A DNA stretch of 64,000 bases from NCBI GenBank assembly GCA_021776195.1, contig JAJFGK010000060.1, forward strand, positions 147,593-211,592, given 5' to 3'. The notes under the pieces are model-generated. The model worked only from the letters and a program-made list of their open reading frames with translations. It did no database searches and was not told where the DNA came from. The position numbers and the translations under genes were made by a program. The DNA comes from Kiloniellaceae bacterium. GTDB taxonomy: Bacteria > Pseudomonadota > Alphaproteobacteria > Kiloniellales > Kiloniellaceae. Shown here one piece after another: positions 61,860-64,000 of this stretch. The first letter of the stretch is position 1. Each line of letters opens with the position of its first letter.

Positions 61860-61926
61860 CACCTCGGCCTGCGGCGGGGTGCCGGGAACTGGCCTTGGCG
61901 CCTTATAGCGGAGGCCGCGTGGCTTT

Positions 61927-61978
61927 GCCAAGTGTGGGGGCCAAGTGCGGGAGCCAAGTGCGGGAGCCAAGTGCGGGG
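61927..61978. repeat. 13-bp tandem repeat, four units
   Basis: GCCAAGTGCGGGA repeated four times head to tail with single-base variants (61927-61939, 61940-61952, 61953-61965, 61966-61978). It lies in the gap between tRNA-Thr and the ccoN promoter. Confidence 0.85.
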
Positions 61979-62044
61979 CCATGGTCGGGGCGCGCGCGAC
62001 TCCGGCGCGATCTTATTGCGCTGCAACACAATTCACCCCTGTAA

Positions 62045-62058
62045 TTGATCTAGATCAA
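62045..62058. promoter_or_regulatory. FNR/FixK box upstream of ccoN
   Basis: TTGAT-CTAG-ATCAA is a perfect match to the TTGAT-N4-ATCAA consensus of FNR/FixK regulators, 79 bases before the ccoN ATG. cbb3 oxidase operons are classic low-oxygen targets of this site. Confidence 0.85.
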
Positions 62059-62136
62059 GGCCGCGGCGCGGCGGCTCGGGCATGGCTGGCCTTGCGACCG
62101 GCCCCATCGGGGGGGCGAGAACGAGGAGCCGTGCCC

Positions 62137-63885
62137 ATGACGTCGAACGAGACCCCGTCCGCCCCTGCGCCTGGGACCGCCCCCGTGCCTGGGACCGGAT
62201 CAGGCCCAGCCTCACATCCCGGGCCCGGATCGGTGCCGGCCTGGGGGACCGATTGGGCGGTGGCGGCGGCGCTGGCTCTCGGTGCGCTGATCGGTCTCGT
62301 GGTGGCGGGGCGCAGCCCCGATCCGGGCATGGCCTTTCACGCCTGGCTGCTGGTTCTGTTCTGTCTGGCCGGGCTCGGCTGGATCCTTTCGGCGCGCAGC
62401 GTCAAGCCTGCCGTTGGCGCGCCGGTCTCCTTCTACAACGATGAGGTGGTCAAGGCCGGGGTCATCGCCTCGACGGTCTGGGGGCTGGTCGGCTTTCTGG
62501 CCGGCCTGGTGATCGCCCTGCAGCTCGCCTTTCCTGATTTGAATTTCGATTTGCCCTGGACCAACTTTGGGCGGCTGCGGCCGCTGCATACCTCGGCGGT
62601 GATCTTCGCCTTCGGCGGCAACGTGCTGATCTGCACCTCGTTCTATGTGGTGCAGCGCACCTGCAAGGCGCGGCTCGCCGGCCACTGGGCGCCCTGGTTC
62701 GTCTTCTGGGGCTATCAGTTCTTCATCGTCCTGGCCGCCACCGGCTATGTCCTGGGCATCACCCAGTCCAAGGAGTACGCCGAGCCGGAGTGGTACATCG
62801 ACCTGTGGCTGACTGTGGTCTGGGTGGTCTACCTGCTGGTCTTCCTGGCCACCCTGGCGCGCCGCCGCGAGCCGCATATCTATGTCGCCAACTGGTTCTA
62901 TCTGGCCTTCATCGCCACCGTGGCGCTGCTCCACGTGGTCAACGGCCTGGCGGTGCCGGCCTCCCTTACCGGGGCCAAGAGCTACAGCCTCTTCGCCGGG
63001 GTGCAGGACGCCCTGACCCAGTGGTGGTACGGCCACAACGCGGTCGGCTTCTTCCTGACCGCGGGCTTTCTCGGCATCATGTATTACTTCGTGCCCAAGC
63101 GGGCCGAGCGTCCGGTCTATTCCTACCGGCTGTCGATCGTCCACTTCTGGTCGCTGATCTTCCTCTATATCTGGGCCGGGCCGCACCACCTGCATTACAC
63201 CGCCCTGCCGGAATGGGCCCAGACCCTGGGCATGACCTTTTCGATCATGCTCTGGATGCCCTCCTGGGGCGGCATGATCAACGGCCTCATGACCCTGTCG
63301 GGGGCCTGGGACAAGCTGCGCACCGACCCGGTGATTCGCATGCTGGTGGTCTCGGTCGCCTTTTACGGCATGAGCACCTTCGAGGGCCCGCTGATGTCGA
63401 TCAAGGCGGTCAACGCGCTGTCGCACTACACCGACTGGACCATCGGCCACGTCCATTCCGGGGCCCTGGGCTGGGTCGGCTTCGTCTCCTTCGGCGCGCT
63501 CTACTGCCTGGTGCCCTGGCTGTGGAATCGGCCGCGGCTTTACTCCCTGAAGCTGGTCAACTGGCACTTCTGGATCGCCACCATCGGCATCCTCTTTTAC
63601 ATCTGCGCCATGTGGGTCTCGGGCATCCTGCAGGGCCTGATGTGGCGCGACTACGACGCCCTGGGCTTCCTCGAGTACTCCTTCGTCGAGACCGTGGCGG
63701 CGATGAAGCCCTTCTACGTCATCCGCGCCTTCGGCGGGGCGCTCTTCGTCGCCGGGGCTTTCATCATGGCCTACAACCTGTGGCGCACGGCGCGCGGCGA
63801 CCTGGCCGAGGAGGGCGCCGCCGACGGCGTGGTCCGGCCGACGGCGGCCTCCGTGGCCGCCCCCATGCACACGACATCGGCTTGA
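62137..63885 (+). CDS. ccoN: cbb3-type cytochrome c oxidase subunit I
   Basis: Catalytic heme-copper subunit of the high-affinity terminal oxidase. 582 residues, 12 or more helices. Ligands seen: H151 and H440 (low-spin heme b), H300 (GHNAVGFF), H350 and H351 (CuB), and H438 (heme b3, GHVHSG). The N-terminus has about 35 extra Pro/Gly/Ala-rich residues before the first helix. GAGGAG lies eight bases before the ATG. Followed 15 bases on by ccoO. Confidence 0.97.
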   Translation: MTSNETPSAPAPGTAPVPGTGSGPASHPGPGSVPAWGTDWAVAAALALGALIGLVVAGRSPDPGMAFHAWLLVLFCLAGLGWILSARSVKPAVGAPVSFYNDEVVKAGVIASTVWGLVGFLAGLVIALQLAFPDLNFDLPWTNFGRLRPLHTSAVIFAFGGNVLICTSFYVVQRTCKARLAGHWAPWFVFWGYQFFIVLAATGYVLGITQSKEYAEPEWYIDLWLTVVWVVYLLVFLATLARRREPHIYVANWFYLAFIATVALLHVVNGLAVPASLTGAKSYSLFAGVQDALTQWWYGHNAVGFFLTAGFLGIMYYFVPKRAERPVYSYRLSIVHFWSLIFLYIWAGPHHLHYTALPEWAQTLGMTFSIMLWMPSWGGMINGLMTLSGAWDKLRTDPVIRMLVVSVAFYGMSTFEGPLMSIKAVNALSHYTDWTIGHVHSGALGWVGFVSFGALYCLVPWLWNRPRLYSLKLVNWHFWIATIGILFYICAMWVSGILQGLMWRDYDALGFLEYSFVETVAAMKPFYVIRAFGGALFVAGAFIMAYNLWRTARGDLAEEGAADGVVRPTAASVAAPMHTTSA

Positions 63886-63899
63886 GGAGGGAGGGGACC

Positions 63900-64000
63900 A
63901 TGATCAAGCACGAACGTTTCGAGAAGAACTCGATCCTCCTTCTGATCGGCATCCTGATCACCGTCTCGATCGGCGGCCTGGTCGAGATCGCGCCGCTGTT
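63900..64000 (+). CDS. ccoO: cbb3-type cytochrome c oxidase subunit II, 5' part
   Basis: 33 codons before the window ends: MIKHERFEKNSILLLIGIL begins the N-terminal anchor helix of CcoO, the membrane-bound monoheme cytochrome c. GGAGGGG precedes the ATG. The heme-binding CxxCH lies beyond the window. Confidence 0.92.
   Translation, partial: MIKHERFEKNSILLLIGILITVSIGGLVEIAPL

Overview
The window is high-GC, densely coded chromosomal DNA of an alphaproteobacterium, most likely a free-living, probably marine Rhodospirillales-type organism. This rests on alphaproteobacterial synteny (divK-pleD with rpmG; the dprA-topA-rnr run with plsY nearby; overlapping pyrB-pyrC), a DinB with an N-terminal zinc-ribbon extension, and a cbb3 oxidase operon behind an FNR/FixK-type box. 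TRAP, BCCT and sodium:solute transporters and a probable L-cysteate sulfo-lyase suit a marine heterotroph. The taxonomic call is inference.

Layout. 1-5.3 kb: 5' end of dinB, a fructokinase-type ROK kinase, the divK-pleD cell-cycle/c-di-GMP pair, rpmG and a lipoprotein S41 protease. 5.5-17.8 kb: a minus-strand housekeeping block (rnr, topA, dprA, plsY, pyrC, pyrB), interrupted by a plus-strand group of three exported or membrane proteins of unknown role between dprA and plsY, and by a bacteriohemerythrin. 17.9-28.6 kb: TauD-type dioxygenase, a dispersed repeat, a gene behind a perfect Fur-like palindrome, a NIT-domain chemoreceptor, a class III CoA-transferase, DUF1127 and DUF3179 proteins, ruvX, chaC and several small membrane proteins.

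28.8-42.4 kb is catabolic and transport-rich: the complete hpd-hmgA-fah tyrosine/homogentisate operon, an orphan ABC-type binding protein paired with a BCCT carrier, and a LysR-controlled cluster (cuyA-like PLP enzyme, TRAP transporter, alpha/beta hydrolase, convergent HpcH aldolase). A LysR T-N11-A operator lies in front of the PLP enzyme. 42.6-52.7 kb: superinfection-immunity-like membrane protein, EmrAB-type efflux pair, and a conserved module of sodium:solute symporter, DUF4212 subunit, CBS-DUF294 nucleotidyltransferase and membrane-bound PAS/DEDDh exonuclease.

52.8-64 kb: Nudix hydrolase, nnrS behind an FNR-like box, a two-gene ABC exporter, an HI0933-family flavoprotein, a tandem duplicate of a 60-residue membrane protein, a ferritin-like helical protein, an orphan helical protein with a hydrophobic hairpin (possible pore-former), a truncated VOC gene, tRNA-Thr(UGU), and the start of the ccoNO operon behind a perfect FNR/FixK box.

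I saw no CRISPR array, insertion sequence, prophage or clear new multi-gene defence system. The candidates most worth following are the binding-protein/BCCT pair, the LysR/cuyA/TRAP cluster, the hairpin-bearing helical protein, the secretin-tail protein group, the duplicated small membrane proteins and the dispersed structured repeat.
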